NCBI GenBank assembly: GCA_947629175.1
Contig: CANRCT010000010.1
Coordinates: forward strand, 1-64,000
Reading direction: 5' to 3'
From: an uncultured Muribaculaceae bacterium
Lineage (GTDB): Bacteria; Bacteroidota; Bacteroidia; Bacteroidales; Muribaculaceae
Length of the DNA: 64,000 bases
The position numbers and the translations under genes are program-made. The notes beneath the pieces were generated by a model. It had not been told where the DNA came from and made no database searches. It saw only the letters and a list, made by a program, of their open reading frames with translations. Below, one piece after another: positions 18,903 through 28,442 of this stretch (position 1 is its first letter; each line of letters begins with the position of its first letter).

Positions 18903-19791
18903 AATTGCGTAGGGTTGCCTTCAGGCTCTCGGTGACCATGGCGCGGAGTTCCGGCGGATCAATCACCGTCAGGTTGGCTCCGTGGCTCAGCAGCTCCTGA
19001 ACGAAGTCGGGAGTGAGCTTGAGGCGGTAGGTGAATATCGAATAGTTGTCGTGGATCATCTCCTGCTGCGAATGATGGAGCGGGAGGGCCCTGAAATATT
19101 TTGCCTGACGCGCTTCGACGCGGATCACTACCCTTTTGGCCTCGCCATGGGAGAACACTATGCCGAAGCAGTCGGCGAAGTATTGCTCGGGGTCGAAGTC
19201 GGCCGGCATGGTGAATTTGTCGTTGAGCAGCGTGGCGCCGGTCATGCGGTCGAGGGCGTAGGTCTTGATCTTGTCCTCGCGCACATTGCGGCCGGTGACG
19301 TACCACCGCTGGCGGAAGAGCTTCAGGAAATAGGGCTCTACGGTGACGTCGGGAGTGGGATTCGAGCGGGTGTAGTTGCTGTAGGTGAAGCGGAGGGGCT
19401 TCAGCTCTTTGACGGCCGTGATGACCGTGGCCAGAAACTGGCGCGAGGAGGGCACGTCCTCAAGAAACACGCGGTGGCTCACCGAACGGGCATCGGTCAG
19501 CACGTTGCTCATCGCTGCCGAATTGAGCATCCAGTCGGTGACGGAGTCGTCGTGCTTGTCGCCGCCATTGTCGATATAGTATTCGTAAGTCGACGGGTCA
19601 CACTCGATATTGATCTTGAAAAGATCCTCTATGGCGTTGCGGTAATTGTAGAACGTGCGGCGGGGGAGCCGCTCTCCGTCAGATACGTCCGAACGGCACC
19701 AGAGGTCGTTGAGCTCGTCGCGCGTGATGGATCCGTGACGCCTTATGGTGTCGATGATCCAGATATATCGGCTAAACAGGTTTTTCGGCAT
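18892..19791 (-). CDS. WYL-domain transcriptional regulator
   Basis: A 299-residue DNA-binding protein: an N-terminal winged helix ([24 protein letters not shown]) and a central WYL ligand-sensing domain with [10 protein letters not shown] and the strand pattern [11 protein letters not shown], followed by the WCX-type C-terminal region. WYL proteins often respond to nucleic acid or nucleotide ligands. The ATG at 19791 is chosen ([13 protein letters not shown]); the upstream part of the longer frame is out-of-frame sequence of the symporter gene. It overlaps the symporter 3' end by 20 nt and trmD by 11 nt. Its target cannot be read from the sequence. Confidence 0.88.
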   Translation of the reverse strand: MPKNLFSRYIWIIDTIRRHGSITRDELNDLWCRSDVSDGERLPRRTFYNYRNAIEDLFKINIECDPSTYEYYIDNGGDKHDDSVTDWMLNSAAMSNVLTDARSVSHRVFLEDVPSSRQFLATVITAVKELKPLRFTYSNYTRSNPTPDVTVEPYFLKLFRQRWYVTGRNVREDKIKTYALDRMTGATLLNDKFTMPADFDPEQYFADCFGIVFSHGEAKRVVIRVEARQAKYFRALPLHHSQQEMIHDNYSIFTYRLKLTPDFVQELLSHGANLTVIDPPELRAMVTESLKATLRNYEN

Positions 19792-21256
19792 AGGCTGTTG
19801 ATGTCTGTCGCCGGGCGGCAAGGGCGGCCGCATAAAGGCCGGCCATGGTCAGCAGGGCGTTGATGATTAATAGTTCGAATCCGGTCTCATATCCCCATGC
19901 GCGGTGCATGGCCCACTGCATGAGCCATGCAGCGGCCGGAGCGGCGATGCATATGGCCGGAACCCAGGCGTCGCGCACCGGCAGCCTTGTCAGCATTCCG
20001 AATGCGAACAGGCCGAGAATCGGGCCGTAAGTATATGAGGCGAGGGTGTAGACGGCGCTGATGGCATCCTCTTCGCTCAGGTGATAGAACGCTACGATCA
20101 CGAGACCCATGCAGACGGCCATGGCGGCGTGCACGCGCCGACGGACGACGGTGAGACGGCGCTCGTCGAGCCGGCTTTGCGCGCCGAGTATGTCGACGGT
20201 GAAGGTGGTGGTGAGCGATGTCAGGGCCGAACCGGCGGCGGAGTAGGCGGCCGCTATGAGGCCGACTACGAACACTATGCCCGCCACAAGCGGCATGCCG
20301 GCGTGGGAGGCGACCATCCCGAATATCTCGTCGGATTTTTCCGGGAGGGCGAGGCCGTTGTACGACGCATACATGAGCAGCATGGTGCCGAGCACGAGAA
20401 AGAGCCCGATGACAAAGAACTGCATCACGCCGCTCCATATCATGTTTTTCCGTGAGCTGACGGAGTCGCGGCACGACAGATGGCGCTGCATCATGTCCTG
20501 GTCAAGGCCGTTGGTGGCGATGGCCATGAATACGCCCGCCAGAAACTGCTTCCAGAACCATTGTCCCGACTTGGGATCGTCGAAGAAAAACACGCGGCTG
20601 CTCTCATGGCTGCCGATCGCGTCGGCCAGCTCGCCCGGCCCGAGGCCGAGATCGCGGGCGATGAATACGATGCAGAGCACCACCGAGCCTATCAGACATG
20701 CGCTCTTGAGGAGATCGGTCCATATAAGGGCTTTCACGCCGCCCCTGACGGTATACAGCCATATGAGCCCGATGGTGGCGGCCACATTGATCTCAAACGG
20801 GATGCCGAGAGGGCGGAAGATCAGAAGCTGCAGCACGGCGCAGACCACGAAGAATCTCACTGAGGCTCCCAAGATCTTTGACACGAAGAATATCCAGGCA
20901 CCGCTGCGGTAGCTCCGGCTGCCGAACCGCTGCCCGAGGTAGCCGTAGATCGATACAAGTCCCAGCCGGTAGAAAAGGGGCACGAGCACAACGGCGATCA
21001 CCACATAGCCCACTATGAAGCCCAGCACCATCTGGAGATAGGCATAGCCTTTGGCGGCGACCATGCCGGGCACGGATATGAACGTGACGCCCGATATGGC
21101 CGCGCCGACCATGGCAAACGCCACCACAGGCCACGGGGCCCGGCGGTTGCCGGTGAAGAAAGTGTCGTTGTCGCCGCCACGCGAGGCGAGCCATGAAATG
21201 CCAATAAGCAATGCGAAATAGCAGGCCACGGTGGCTATTACAATCAGGGGAGTCAT
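19772..21256 (-). CDS. Sodium:solute symporter (SSS family)
   Basis: A 494-residue inner-membrane protein with about thirteen membrane helices. It carries the SSS family signature regions ISGVTFISVPGM, GYLGQRFG and, later, AAYSAAGSALTSLTTTFTVDI with sodium-site serines. These carriers use the Na+ gradient to import sugars, amino acids, sialic acid or other organic solutes; the substrate cannot be assigned. It is the first gene of the unit symporter-WYL regulator-trmD, with a TAACTTTG box 33 bp upstream. Confidence 0.9.
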   Translation of the reverse strand: MTPLIVIATVACYFALLIGISWLASRGGDNDTFFTGNRRAPWPVVAFAMVGAAISGVTFISVPGMVAAKGYAYLQMVLGFIVGYVVIAVVLVPLFYRLGLVSIYGYLGQRFGSRSYRSGAWIFFVSKILGASVRFFVVCAVLQLLIFRPLGIPFEINVAATIGLIWLYTVRGGVKALIWTDLLKSACLIGSVVLCIVFIARDLGLGPGELADAIGSHESSRVFFFDDPKSGQWFWKQFLAGVFMAIATNGLDQDMMQRHLSCRDSVSSRKNMIWSGVMQFFVIGLFLVLGTMLLMYASYNGLALPEKSDEIFGMVASHAGMPLVAGIVFVVGLIAAAYSAAGSALTSLTTTFTVDILGAQSRLDERRLTVVRRRVHAAMAVCMGLVIVAFYHLSEEDAISAVYTLASYTYGPILGLFAFGMLTRLPVRDAWVPAICIAAPAAAWLMQWAMHRAWGYETGFELLIINALLTMAGLYAAALAARRQTSTAYAEKPV

Positions 21257-21288
21257 GTCTGTACTGCGGATGTCAGGTATTACTCATG

Positions 21289-21296
21289 CAAAGTTA
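21289..21296 (-). promoter_or_regulatory. Candidate -7 box for the symporter gene
   Basis: TAACTTTG on the minus strand, 33 bp upstream of the ATG at 21256. No good -33 TTTG is seen at 19-20 bp. Confidence 0.5.
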
Positions 21297-21368
21297 GTAA
21301 TTTCCGTCAGATATCCGTCAATCCGGCATGATCAAAGAACGGCGTGGCATTGACAGCGATCGCTCCTG

Positions 21369-22580
21369 TCAGCGCATGACGCTGCGGTAGATCTCCATCA
21401 GGCGCCGGTAGTGACGGTCGGGGCTGAACGCTCCGGCGGCTCTCGCCGCGATCGCATCATGATCCCAGGCGGTGGACGCCGCTGCCGACATCGCCTGCTG
21501 CAGCGAACCGACATCGCCGGGCGTGAACATCAGTCCGTCGCCCTCGCCGATAAGTTCTGGGATGCCTCCTATGGCCGCTCCGACAACGGGTGTGCCGGCC
21601 GACAATGATTCTATGAGGCTCAGCGGGTTGTTTTCGTAACACTCCGAGGGCACAACCGAGAAGAGCGCTTCCGATAGAAGATGCCCGACTTCAGCCACTC
21701 CGATGCGTCCGAGAAACTGTATGCTTTCACAGCGTCCGTAGCTCTCCTGCAGCCGTGGAGCCAGAGGGCCTTCGCCTGCCACCACGAATCTTAATCGTTG
21801 TGACGGTTGTGAGGCGACAGCGCGGAGAAGTGTTTCGATCCCTTTTTCTTCCGAGAGGCGTCCTACGTAGCATGCGAAATTCCTGCGGGGACGCTGTCGG
21901 TAGACAATGCCGGAAGTGGTGAAGTTGCAAAGCGTGTGGAGCTTATTGGCGTCAAATCCTCCCTCCGACATCTTGGCCGCCATGAAAGCGCTCGGGCAGA
22001 TGAAAGCGTCTGTCCACTTCTCCAGACGGCTCCGGCGCCATCTAAGCATCTCGGCTCCGGCAAGCAGGGAGGCGGGGAGAGACCGCTTCATGCATCGGTG
22101 ACGCACTGCCGCCACAGGGGTGCCGGTAATGCACTCCTCGCAGATGGCGCCGTCGCGCAGGAAGCTGTAGGCCGGGCAGATGAGCTTGTAGTCGTGGAGA
22201 GTCCATACCGTGGGAATCTCCTCCCGGTTAGCCATCCTGACTACTTCGGGCGACAGGTATGAGTGGATGTTGTGGAAATGAACGAGATCCGGGCGAAAAT
22301 CAGCCAGCGCGGCGCGGAAAGCGGCGGCCACTCCTGCGCCTCCGAGCACGCGCCGGGCTCCGCGCAGCCTGTCGGACAGGGCGCCGTCGATGCGTATCTC
22401 CGGAGCGGTGTACATGGCTATGCCGGGGGGCGGAGCGTCGTTGGCCGGATAATCCATCGTGAAAATCCCTACGCGCCAGCCGCGTGAGTGAAGCAGCGAG
22501 GCGAGATCGATCGCGACTGCCTCGGCTCCGCCCCGGCGGTAGCCGAATTTCGTCACAATGAGCGCTGACAGCCTGCTCAT
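21369..22580 (-). CDS. GT4 family glycosyltransferase
   Basis: A 403-residue retaining GT-B glycosyltransferase. The N-terminal acceptor domain has TKFGYRRGGAEAVAIDLAS and VHFHNIHSYLSPEV; the C-terminal donor domain has YVGRLSEEKGIETLL, and ENNPLSLIESLSAGTPVVG with the EX7E motif. Cysteines around 145-160 are unusual but occur in some members. It probably adds a sugar to a surface glycan in the cytosol. The correct ATG at 22580 overlaps the sdaA stop as ATGA; a longer frame reaching 23378 is a shadow of sdaA. It sits alone, not in a capsule locus. Confidence 0.9.
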   Translation of the reverse strand: MSRLSALIVTKFGYRRGGAEAVAIDLASLLHSRGWRVGIFTMDYPANDAPPPGIAMYTAPEIRIDGALSDRLRGARRVLGGAGVAAAFRAALADFRPDLVHFHNIHSYLSPEVVRMANREEIPTVWTLHDYKLICPAYSFLRDGAICEECITGTPVAAVRHRCMKRSLPASLLAGAEMLRWRRSRLEKWTDAFICPSAFMAAKMSEGGFDANKLHTLCNFTTSGIVYRQRPRRNFACYVGRLSEEKGIETLLRAVASQPSQRLRFVVAGEGPLAPRLQESYGRCESIQFLGRIGVAEVGHLLSEALFSVVPSECYENNPLSLIESLSAGTPVVGAAIGGIPELIGEGDGLMFTPGDVGSLQQAMSAAASTAWDHDAIAARAAGAFSPDRHYRRLMEIYRSVMR

Positions 22581-23788
22581 TGTCTGGGGGCCTCCCAGCG
22601 GCGGGCGAGTCCGCCCTCGCCGGTCTCCTTGTAGATCGAGGGGAGGTCGTGGCCGGTCTCTTTCATCACTTCGACCACACGGTCGTAGGACACGCGGTGG
22701 TTGCCGTCGGTAAACGACGAGTAGAGATTGGCGTCGAGCGCGCGGGCGGCGGCATAGGCGTTGCGTTCGATGCATGGTATCTGCACGAGGCCGCACACAG
22801 GGTCGCACGTCATGCCCAGATGGTGCTCCAGGCCCATCTCGGCCGAGTATTCGATCTGAGCGGGGCTGCCGCCGAAGAGCTGGTTGGCAGCGGCAGCCGC
22901 CATGGCGCAGGCTACTCCCACCTCGCCCTGACATCCTACCTCGGCTCCTGCTATCGAAGCGTTGGTCTTGGCGATATTGCCGATCAGGCCGGCCGTGGCG
23001 AGGGCGCGGTAGATGCGAGCATCGGAGAAGTCGCGGCTCTTCTTGAGATGATAGAGCACTGCAGGAACCACTCCGCACGATCCGCAGGTTGGAGCGGTGA
23101 CAATCTCGCCTCCTGAGGCGTTCTCCTCGCTGACGGCAAGCGCGTAGCTGAACACCAGTCCGCGGCTCTGCAGGTTGGATTTGTAGCCGGAGGCTCTGAC
23201 ATGGTAGGAATTGGCGCGGCGGCGCAGGTTGAGCGGGCCGGGAAGCACTCCCTCCTGATCGAGGCCGCGCTCCACGGCTGCCGACATAGTCTGCCACACC
23301 TTGGCAAGATATTCCCATATCTCGGGCCCTTCGCACTCTTCCACGTATTCCCAGTAGGTCTTGCCGGTGTCCTCGCACCAGCGCAGGATCTCCGTGAGCG
23401 ACGACATTTTATATACATCGTCGCTGCCGGAGCGGGGCACTCCCTCTTCGGCGAGCTCGCCGCCGCCTACGCTGTAGACTGTCCATTCGTCGGTGACGTT
23501 GCCCGAAGCGTCGAAGGCCTGGAATTTCATGCCGTTGGGGTGAAACGGGAGGAAGATGTCGGGTTGCCAGATGATCTCGACATCAGTGGCCGGCTTGATG
23601 GTGTCGACGATAGCCACGTCGGTGAGGTGGCCGCGGCCGGTGGCTGCGAGAGAGCCGTAGAGAGTTACTTCGATCTTGCGGGCCGAGCGGTTGCGCGACA
23701 GGAAGATCTGGGCGGCGCGGCGCGGGCCCATGGTGTGGGACGACGACGGTCCGGTGCCGATGCGGTAGAGTTCGCGTAAAGATTTCAT
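22577..23788 (-). CDS. sdaA: L-serine ammonia-lyase (iron-sulfur dependent, single chain)
   Basis: A 403-residue protein converting L-serine to pyruvate and ammonia. The N-terminal beta domain begins LRELYRIGTGPSSSHTMGPR; the alpha domain has PTCGSCGVVPAVL and EMGLEHHLGMTCDPVCGLVQIPCIERN, whose cysteines bind the 4Fe-4S cluster. Domain order is beta then alpha, as in the one-chain enzymes. It is coupled to the downstream GT4 gene by an ATGA overlap and separated from the chaperone gene upstream by a hairpin at 23827-23866. Confidence 0.95.
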   Translation of the reverse strand: MKSLRELYRIGTGPSSSHTMGPRRAAQIFLSRNRSARKIEVTLYGSLAATGRGHLTDVAIVDTIKPATDVEIIWQPDIFLPFHPNGMKFQAFDASGNVTDEWTVYSVGGGELAEEGVPRSGSDDVYKMSSLTEILRWCEDTGKTYWEYVEECEGPEIWEYLAKVWQTMSAAVERGLDQEGVLPGPLNLRRRANSYHVRASGYKSNLQSRGLVFSYALAVSEENASGGEIVTAPTCGSCGVVPAVLYHLKKSRDFSDARIYRALATAGLIGNIAKTNASIAGAEVGCQGEVGVACAMAAAAANQLFGGSPAQIEYSAEMGLEHHLGMTCDPVCGLVQIPCIERNAYAAARALDANLYSSFTDGNHRVSYDRVVEVMKETGHDLPSIYKETGEGGLARRWEAPRQ

Positions 23789-23826
23789 GGGTATGACAGA
23801 TTTTATGTGATTCAGGTGTTGAAACG

Positions 23827-23866
23827 ACTACAGCCCGTCTGCCTTTGGAGGCATTCGGGCTGTAGT
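23827..23866 (-). terminator. Hairpin between the PpiD-like gene and sdaA
   Basis: A long stem: ACTACAGCCCG (23827-23837) pairs with CGGGCTGTAGT (23856-23866), extended inward by a CTGCCT/AGGCAT-type pairing around a TTGG loop. No strong T-run follows on the minus strand, so it may be a terminator, a processing site or an attenuator for sdaA. Confidence 0.6.
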
Positions 23867-23918
23867 GTCAGTGGTTGTGGACTAAAGTTGTCGACCGCTG
23901 TCCAGTCCCGAATCCGGG

Positions 23919-25994
23919 TCAGTCGCGGAAGAACTTCAGTATGTTGTTTTCGACTTTTCTGTTGCCGAGGAGTATGGCCGGGAGCTGATTGCCGAGGGCC
24001 ACAGCACCGCGTGTGCGCTGGAAGAGGGTGGCGTTCTCCTCGAAGGAATACGGACGCGAGCTGTTGTCGACATTGACGATGCTGAACACGATCACGCCGT
24101 TGTCGGTCTTCACAGGGCCTACGAGTTTGCCCGGCTCGGCGCATTTAACCTGAGCGAGGGTCTCTGGGCCTCCGAGAGCAGGAGCGTAGGCTGAGAACTG
24201 CGAGAAATTGACCATGGCTGAGTCCACGCGGCTGTCCATGAGTTTTGCATATCCGGCCACGTCGCTGGCTTTGCCCTGATAGTCGCCGATGAGCTTCTCG
24301 GCTTTCTTGCCGTTGCGCACCTCTTCCGTCAGGTAGATGAGTGTCTGGGGATCGTTGGCGGGAACGTATTCGTCGTAGATGTCATCGAGCGCAACAGCCA
24401 GGAAGCGTCCGGTCGACTCGTCGCCGAAAATGGGCGATACCGCGCCTTTCTTGGCGTTCATGGCCCAGTTGACGGCTCCGCGTGAATCGTTGAGGCGTCC
24501 GATCTGGGGAGTGGAGGCCGAGACGGTGGCGGGAATGGCCGTGTAGCCTGAATCGGCTGCATTCTTGTTGAATTCTGCGGCGGTGAGGTTGGCGTTGAGG
24601 AATGTCTGGAGTGATGCCTGCAGACGGTTGATCGTGGCGTTGGACGGCTCTGCGCGGTATTCGATGGTGGCGAGGTCATAGACGGTCACCGGATTCTGGC
24701 GGCTGTTGATGCGGACCACGAGCACGTTCTGCGGGTTGAGGGTGTCGGGCATGAAGTAGCGTCCGGCGGGAGCCTCGGCGAGTACTTTCTTGTACTGGGC
24801 CAGCTGCGGGTCGGTGAGCGAGAGCTTCACGTCGGCCTGGGGCTGTGCCACTTCGGCGTTCTGTGCGAGCGAGGCGAAGTCGATGGCTCCGGAGTTGAGC
24901 TGACCGATGATCGAGTCGGCTGCTGCGCGGCCGGAGGTGACTACGAAGATGTTGCAGTTGATCGAGTCGATTTCAGTCGACTTGCCGATGAGTTTGGCGA
25001 GTGTGAAGTCGTTGCCGATGCGGGCCACAAGCGAAGCCGAGCCGACAGCGGCCGAGTCGGCGAAAGCGCGCACCTGCGAGTTGCGGATGGCGGCTGCCGT
25101 GGTCTTGCGGCGGTCTACGACGAAGAGGTTGTTGCCGGCCACTCCCTCGGTGTCGGGGGTGTTGCGGAGCGAGGCGATAGCGTCCTCCACGGTCTTTTCG
25201 GCGGCCACGAGGTCGGCCTGCGAGGGCTGGATGTCGACGTCGATGTAGCTGATGCGGCGCTGCTGCTCCGCGATGGCGAACTGCTCGCGGCGGTCGTTCC
25301 ATGCGGCCTTGATCTCTGCGTCGCTGACGGCATAGTCTTCGTCGGCGAGCGATGAGTAGTCCTTATGGGCGTAGGCCACTGTGGCTGTGCCGACGCCGTC
25401 GTCGTAGAGGGCTTTTGCGTCGAGCTTGTTGGCTACGAGAGTGCCGGCGAAAAGATTCTGGAACTTCTGCTGCAGCAGATACTGCTCCATCTGGTTCTCA
25501 AGGCTGATCCAGATGCCGCGCAGCTGGTTGGCGGTGTTCTCGTCGAGGCCGTATTTCACGGGATTGAACGCCATGTCGTGGAGCGCCGATGCGCTCTCCA
25601 CTCCGATCTGCTGGCGCACCATCTGGTCGACCATGGGGGCGCCGGTGCCGAGCATCATCTCGGTGAGCTCGTCGTCGGTCACCTTGAGTCCGAGGTCTTC
25701 AAGCTCCTCTTTGTAGAGCTTCTCGGAGATCATGTTGCCGAGCACCTGCTGCTGCAGCAGGGCCTGGTCGATCTTCTGGCCGCTCTGCTGTGCGCTCTGG
25801 TTGGCGGTCTCCATCTGGCGCTGGAATTCCTGAATGTCGATTTTCTGTCCGCCGACCTTGGCGACGGTGGTGCCGGTGCCGAAGAATGTGCGGCCCGAAG
25901 TGAAGAAGTCACCGATGATGAACGCCAGAAGCGCCACGCCGATGATTACGAGCAGAAGCACCGATTTGCTTCTGATTTTCTCTAATGTAGCCAT
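23919..25994 (-). CDS. SurA/PpiD-like peptidylprolyl isomerase, membrane-anchored periplasmic chaperone
   Basis: A 691-residue protein with one N-terminal membrane helix (VLLLVIIGVALLAFIIGDFF) and a large periplasmic part. Residues about 40-200 form the SurA_N chaperone domain (VGGQKIDIQEFQRQME..., AQQSGQKIDQALLQQQVLG). Parvulin-like rotamase segments follow (about 345-450 and 500-560, for example NAKKGAVSPIFGDESTGRFLAVALDD). The architecture matches E. coli PpiD and its Bacteroidales homologues, which assist folding of outer-membrane and secreted proteins. It has its own promoter at 26104-26134 and is separate from metK. Confidence 0.88.
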   Translation of the reverse strand: MATLEKIRSKSVLLLVIIGVALLAFIIGDFFTSGRTFFGTGTTVAKVGGQKIDIQEFQRQMETANQSAQQSGQKIDQALLQQQVLGNMISEKLYKEELEDLGLKVTDDELTEMMLGTGAPMVDQMVRQQIGVESASALHDMAFNPVKYGLDENTANQLRGIWISLENQMEQYLLQQKFQNLFAGTLVANKLDAKALYDDGVGTATVAYAHKDYSSLADEDYAVSDAEIKAAWNDRREQFAIAEQQRRISYIDVDIQPSQADLVAAEKTVEDAIASLRNTPDTEGVAGNNLFVVDRRKTTAAAIRNSQVRAFADSAAVGSASLVARIGNDFTLAKLIGKSTEIDSINCNIFVVTSGRAAADSIIGQLNSGAIDFASLAQNAEVAQPQADVKLSLTDPQLAQYKKVLAEAPAGRYFMPDTLNPQNVLVVRINSRQNPVTVYDLATIEYRAEPSNATINRLQASLQTFLNANLTAAEFNKNAADSGYTAIPATVSASTPQIGRLNDSRGAVNWAMNAKKGAVSPIFGDESTGRFLAVALDDIYDEYVPANDPQTLIYLTEEVRNGKKAEKLIGDYQGKASDVAGYAKLMDSRVDSAMVNFSQFSAYAPALGGPETLAQVKCAEPGKLVGPVKTDNGVIVFSIVNVDNSSRPYSFEENATLFQRTRGAVALGNQLPAILLGNRKVENNILKFFRD

Positions 25995-26103
25995 TTAAGT
26001 GTCTATCTGATAATTGTTTGATTTCTTTTCTTTTTCCGTTGCTGCACTTTTGCCATGGCGCCCGGACTCAGCCGCCGGCGCATCGGCAAGGCAAAAGAGC
26101 GCA

Positions 26104-26134
26104 CAAAGTTACGCTTTTTTTGCCTTGCTTCAAA
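26104..26134 (-). promoter_or_regulatory. Promoter of the PpiD-like gene
   Basis: On the minus strand TTTG (26131-26134), 19-bp spacer, TAACTTTG (26104-26111). The leader is about 105 nt. Confidence 0.8.
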
Positions 26135-26208
26135 ACGTTTTGCGGCTAAATCGCCATCAAATATTGGGGCGGACGGCTCGCTGAGGCCTGCGCCGGCAGT
26201 AGGGATGG

Positions 26209-27537
26209 TCAGTTGAGGCCGAATTCCTTGCGGATGTCGTCGACGCGGTCGAGCCGCTCCCAGGTGAAGAGCTCTACGGTGCGGGTGAAGCGGTTGTTGC
26301 CCGATCCGAACGTCTTGGTGACCGCACACGGCTGCTGTCCCATGTGGCCGTAGGCCGCTGTCTCGCGGTAGATAGGGTTGCGGAGTTTCAGGCGCTGCTC
26401 GATGCCGTAGGGGGTCATGTCGAAGAGACGCGCCACGCGGGCGGAGATCTCGCCGTCGGTCATCCTGACCTTGGCTGTGCCGCGGGTGTTGACGTACAGG
26501 CTCACAGGCTGCGCCACTCCGATGGCGTAGGCCACCTGCACGAGCGCTTCGCTTGCCACTCCCGCGGCCACGAGATTCTTGGCTATGTGGCGGGCGGCGT
26601 AGGCTGCCGAACGGTCGACTTTTGAGGGATCCTTGCCCGAGAAAGCTCCTCCGCCGTGGGCTCCGCGGCCTCCGTAGGTGTCGACCACTATCTTGCGGCC
26701 GGTCAGACCGGTGTCGCCGTGGGGGCCGCCGATCACGAACTTGCCGGTGGGGTTGACGTGCAGTATCAGCCGGTCGTCGAACATCGTCTGCAGATCGGCA
26801 GGAAGCTTTGCCACGACTCTCGGTATCAGTATGGTGGCTACGTCGTGGCGTATCTGCTCAAGCATCCGGCGGTCGGCCTCCTCGGGCGTGATGTCGCGGG
26901 AGGGGATGATGAATTCGTCGTGCTGCGTGGAGATGACGATGGTATGCACGCGCACGGGGCGTCCCTCGGCCGAGTATTCAATTGTCACCTGGCTCTTGGC
27001 GTCGGGGCGCAGATATGGCATGAGGCGCCCCTCCTTGCGGATGGCGGCGAGCTCGCGCAGCAGCATGTGGCTCAGGTCGAGCGCTAAAGGCATCAGGTTG
27101 GCGGTCTCGTCGCAGGCGAAGCCGAACATCATGCCCTGGTCGCCGGCTCCCTGGTCGGCGGCGTTGGCGCGCTCCACGCCGCGGTTTATGTCGCCGCTCT
27201 GCTCATGGAGGGCCGACAGCACTCCGCATGCCTGGGCGTCGAATTTCAGCTCGCTGCGGTTGTAGCCGATCTCGTCGATCACGCGGCGGCACACTCCCGT
27301 CAGGTCGATGCTCGCGTTGCTCTTCACTTCGCCGGCCACCACTACCTGTCCGGTGGTGACGAGGGTCTCGCAGGCTACTTTCGACTGCGGATCCTGAGCG
27401 ATGAACTCATCGAGGATGGCGTCGGAGATCTGGTCGGCCACCTTGTCGGGATGGCCTTCCGAAACTGATTCGGAAGTGAAGAGGTAGTGTCCCTGCTTCA
27501 GCTTGTCGTGGTTTGTCGGTAGGTTGTTTTCCATCAT
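26209..27537 (-). CDS. metK: S-adenosylmethionine synthetase
   Basis: A 442-residue enzyme making SAM from methionine and ATP in the cytosol. MetK motifs are present: [24 protein letters not shown], the hexapeptide GAGDQG (within [16 protein letters not shown]), [22 protein letters not shown] near the C-terminus, and [11 protein letters not shown]. The length is a little above E. coli MetK (384), as usual in Bacteroidales, because of an insert around residues 165-215. It is monocistronic, with a TATCTTTG box about 190 bp upstream. Confidence 0.97.
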   Translation of the reverse strand: MMENNLPTNHDKLKQGHYLFTSESVSEGHPDKVADQISDAILDEFIAQDPQSKVACETLVTTGQVVVAGEVKSNASIDLTGVCRRVIDEIGYNRSELKFDAQACGVLSALHEQSGDINRGVERANAADQGAGDQGMMFGFACDETANLMPLALDLSHMLLRELAAIRKEGRLMPYLRPDAKSQVTIEYSAEGRPVRVHTIVISTQHDEFIIPSRDITPEEADRRMLEQIRHDVATILIPRVVAKLPADLQTMFDDRLILHVNPTGKFVIGGPHGDTGLTGRKIVVDTYGGRGAHGGGAFSGKDPSKVDRSAAYAARHIAKNLVAAGVASEALVQVAYAIGVAQPVSLYVNTRGTAKVRMTDGEISARVARLFDMTPYGIEQRLKLRNPIYRETAAYGHMGQQPCAVTKTFGSGNNRFTRTVELFTWERLDRVDDIRKEFGLN

Positions 27538-27726
27538 TTGTAATAATAAAATTCATGCCCGGGCGTCGCGTCGCGCTAAAGCCGAGCATCCATTCGCTGG
27601 GGGAGATGATGGAAGGTGCGGTTTTAGCATTTTTTCAAGTGGTTGCAAGCAGCCAAATTTTTCCACTCTGTCGCATTGTTCCGGTGAGCGCTCTGTCGAG
27701 AAGCCCGTGGCATCGGTTTGCGGCTG

Positions 27727-27758
27727 CAAAGATAATCACTATTTTTATAATATGCAAC
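27727..27758 (-). promoter_or_regulatory. Candidate promoter of metK
   Basis: On the minus strand GTTG (27755-27758, imperfect -33), 20-bp spacer, TATCTTTG (27727-27734). This would give metK a long leader of about 185 nt. I recognise no SAM riboswitch in it. Confidence 0.55.
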
Positions 27759-27794
27759 CCTCGGATCCGGCCTGAAAGGAAACAGACTCCCGGT

Positions 27795-27837
27795 GGAGGC
27801 CAATCCGATGCTTGCCAAATTCTATTTCAAGAAATGA
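27795..27837 (+). pseudogene. 3' stump of a lost 6-bladed beta-propeller gene
   Basis: This short stretch encodes EANPMLAKFYFKK and a stop. Bases 27795-27831 match 27... at the end of the intact propeller gene (29597-29633) at 35 of 37 positions, and the two differences are silent third-position changes (CTC/CTT, AAG/AAA). The intact protein ends EEANPMLAKFYFKRK. Nothing upstream resembles the rest of such a gene, so this is the tail of a deleted paralogue just before the NVEALA cassette. Confidence 0.75.
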
Positions 27838-27931
27838 TGGCAAGGCTGGGCAGATGGAGGGTCGGCAGAGAGGCCATGAGGCCCTATGGATGACATCTGG
27901 CTCGTGTTGACTTTTTTTTAACTAAAATAAT

Positions 27932-27962
27932 TTTGCAGGGAGTGAATGATTGCATAGTTTTG
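27932..27962 (+). promoter_or_regulatory. Promoter of the NVEALA cassette
   Basis: TTTG (27932-27935), 19-bp spacer, TAGTTTTG (27955-27962). The leader to the ATG at 28132 is about 160 nt, AT-rich, without a clear hairpin. Confidence 0.75.
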
Positions 27963-28131
27963 CGATTGGATGATTCATCGTCCCCGTGATTGTTAAAAAA
28001 AAAGTTACAACCTTAAACAACAGCTACCGAAAACAAAACAGAAATCTATCTCACCTAAATCTTCATTTGCCTGCCCAAGGCTTGCAATTGAATCTAACCC
28101 CAATTATTCAAACATTAAAACAACTAACGAT

Positions 28132-28425
28132 ATGAAGAAATCTATTTTAACTTCTATCATCGCCGTAGCCATGTGTGCCGGCGTCTACCTGACCAACGGT
28201 CAGCAATCAGAGCAGAGTGCTCTCACCCTCGACGGCGTAGAGGCTGTCGCCGACGTAGAAGGCCCGGAAATCGTAATCGAGTGTAATACAGACCCAGAGT
28301 ATGGACCCGCGAAATGTTGGATCGCAAAGTATAAAGACGATGATCCAAAGAAAGAGTTTCTAGGGTGCAAATTTAATGGATCCATTCATTCTTTCTGCTA
28401 TGGGAATAGTTTGGGTTTCCAGTAA
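28132..28425 (+). CDS. NVEALA-type small secreted protein
   Basis: A 97-residue exported protein. A signal peptide (MKKSILTSIIAVAMCAGVYL) is followed by LTLDGVEAVADVE, a variant of the LxNVEALAxxE motif that names the family, then a short cysteine-containing mature region with four Cys (IEC, AKC, LGC, SFC) that could form two disulfides. Function is unknown; in Bacteroidales such genes are multicopy and sit beside 6-bladed propeller lipoproteins, as here (18 bp to the next ORF). The motif and four-cysteine mature part suggest a processed peptide; this is inference. It is lower in GC than the flanking housekeeping genes. Confidence 0.8.
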   Translation: MKKSILTSIIAVAMCAGVYLTNGQQSEQSALTLDGVEAVADVEGPEIVIECNTDPEYGPAKCWIAKYKDDDPKKEFLGCKFNGSIHSFCYGNSLGFQ

Positions 28426-28442
28426 TCCGATTGTAATGGTCT

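Noticed and set aside
21369-23378. 669-codon frame joining GT4 with upstream sequence
   Set aside because: The part above 22580 is an out-of-frame reading of sdaA; the ATGA overlap gives the true start.
26003-26329. Minus-strand frame overlapping the metK end
   Set aside because: Spans the promoter of the PpiD-like gene and overlaps metK out of frame.
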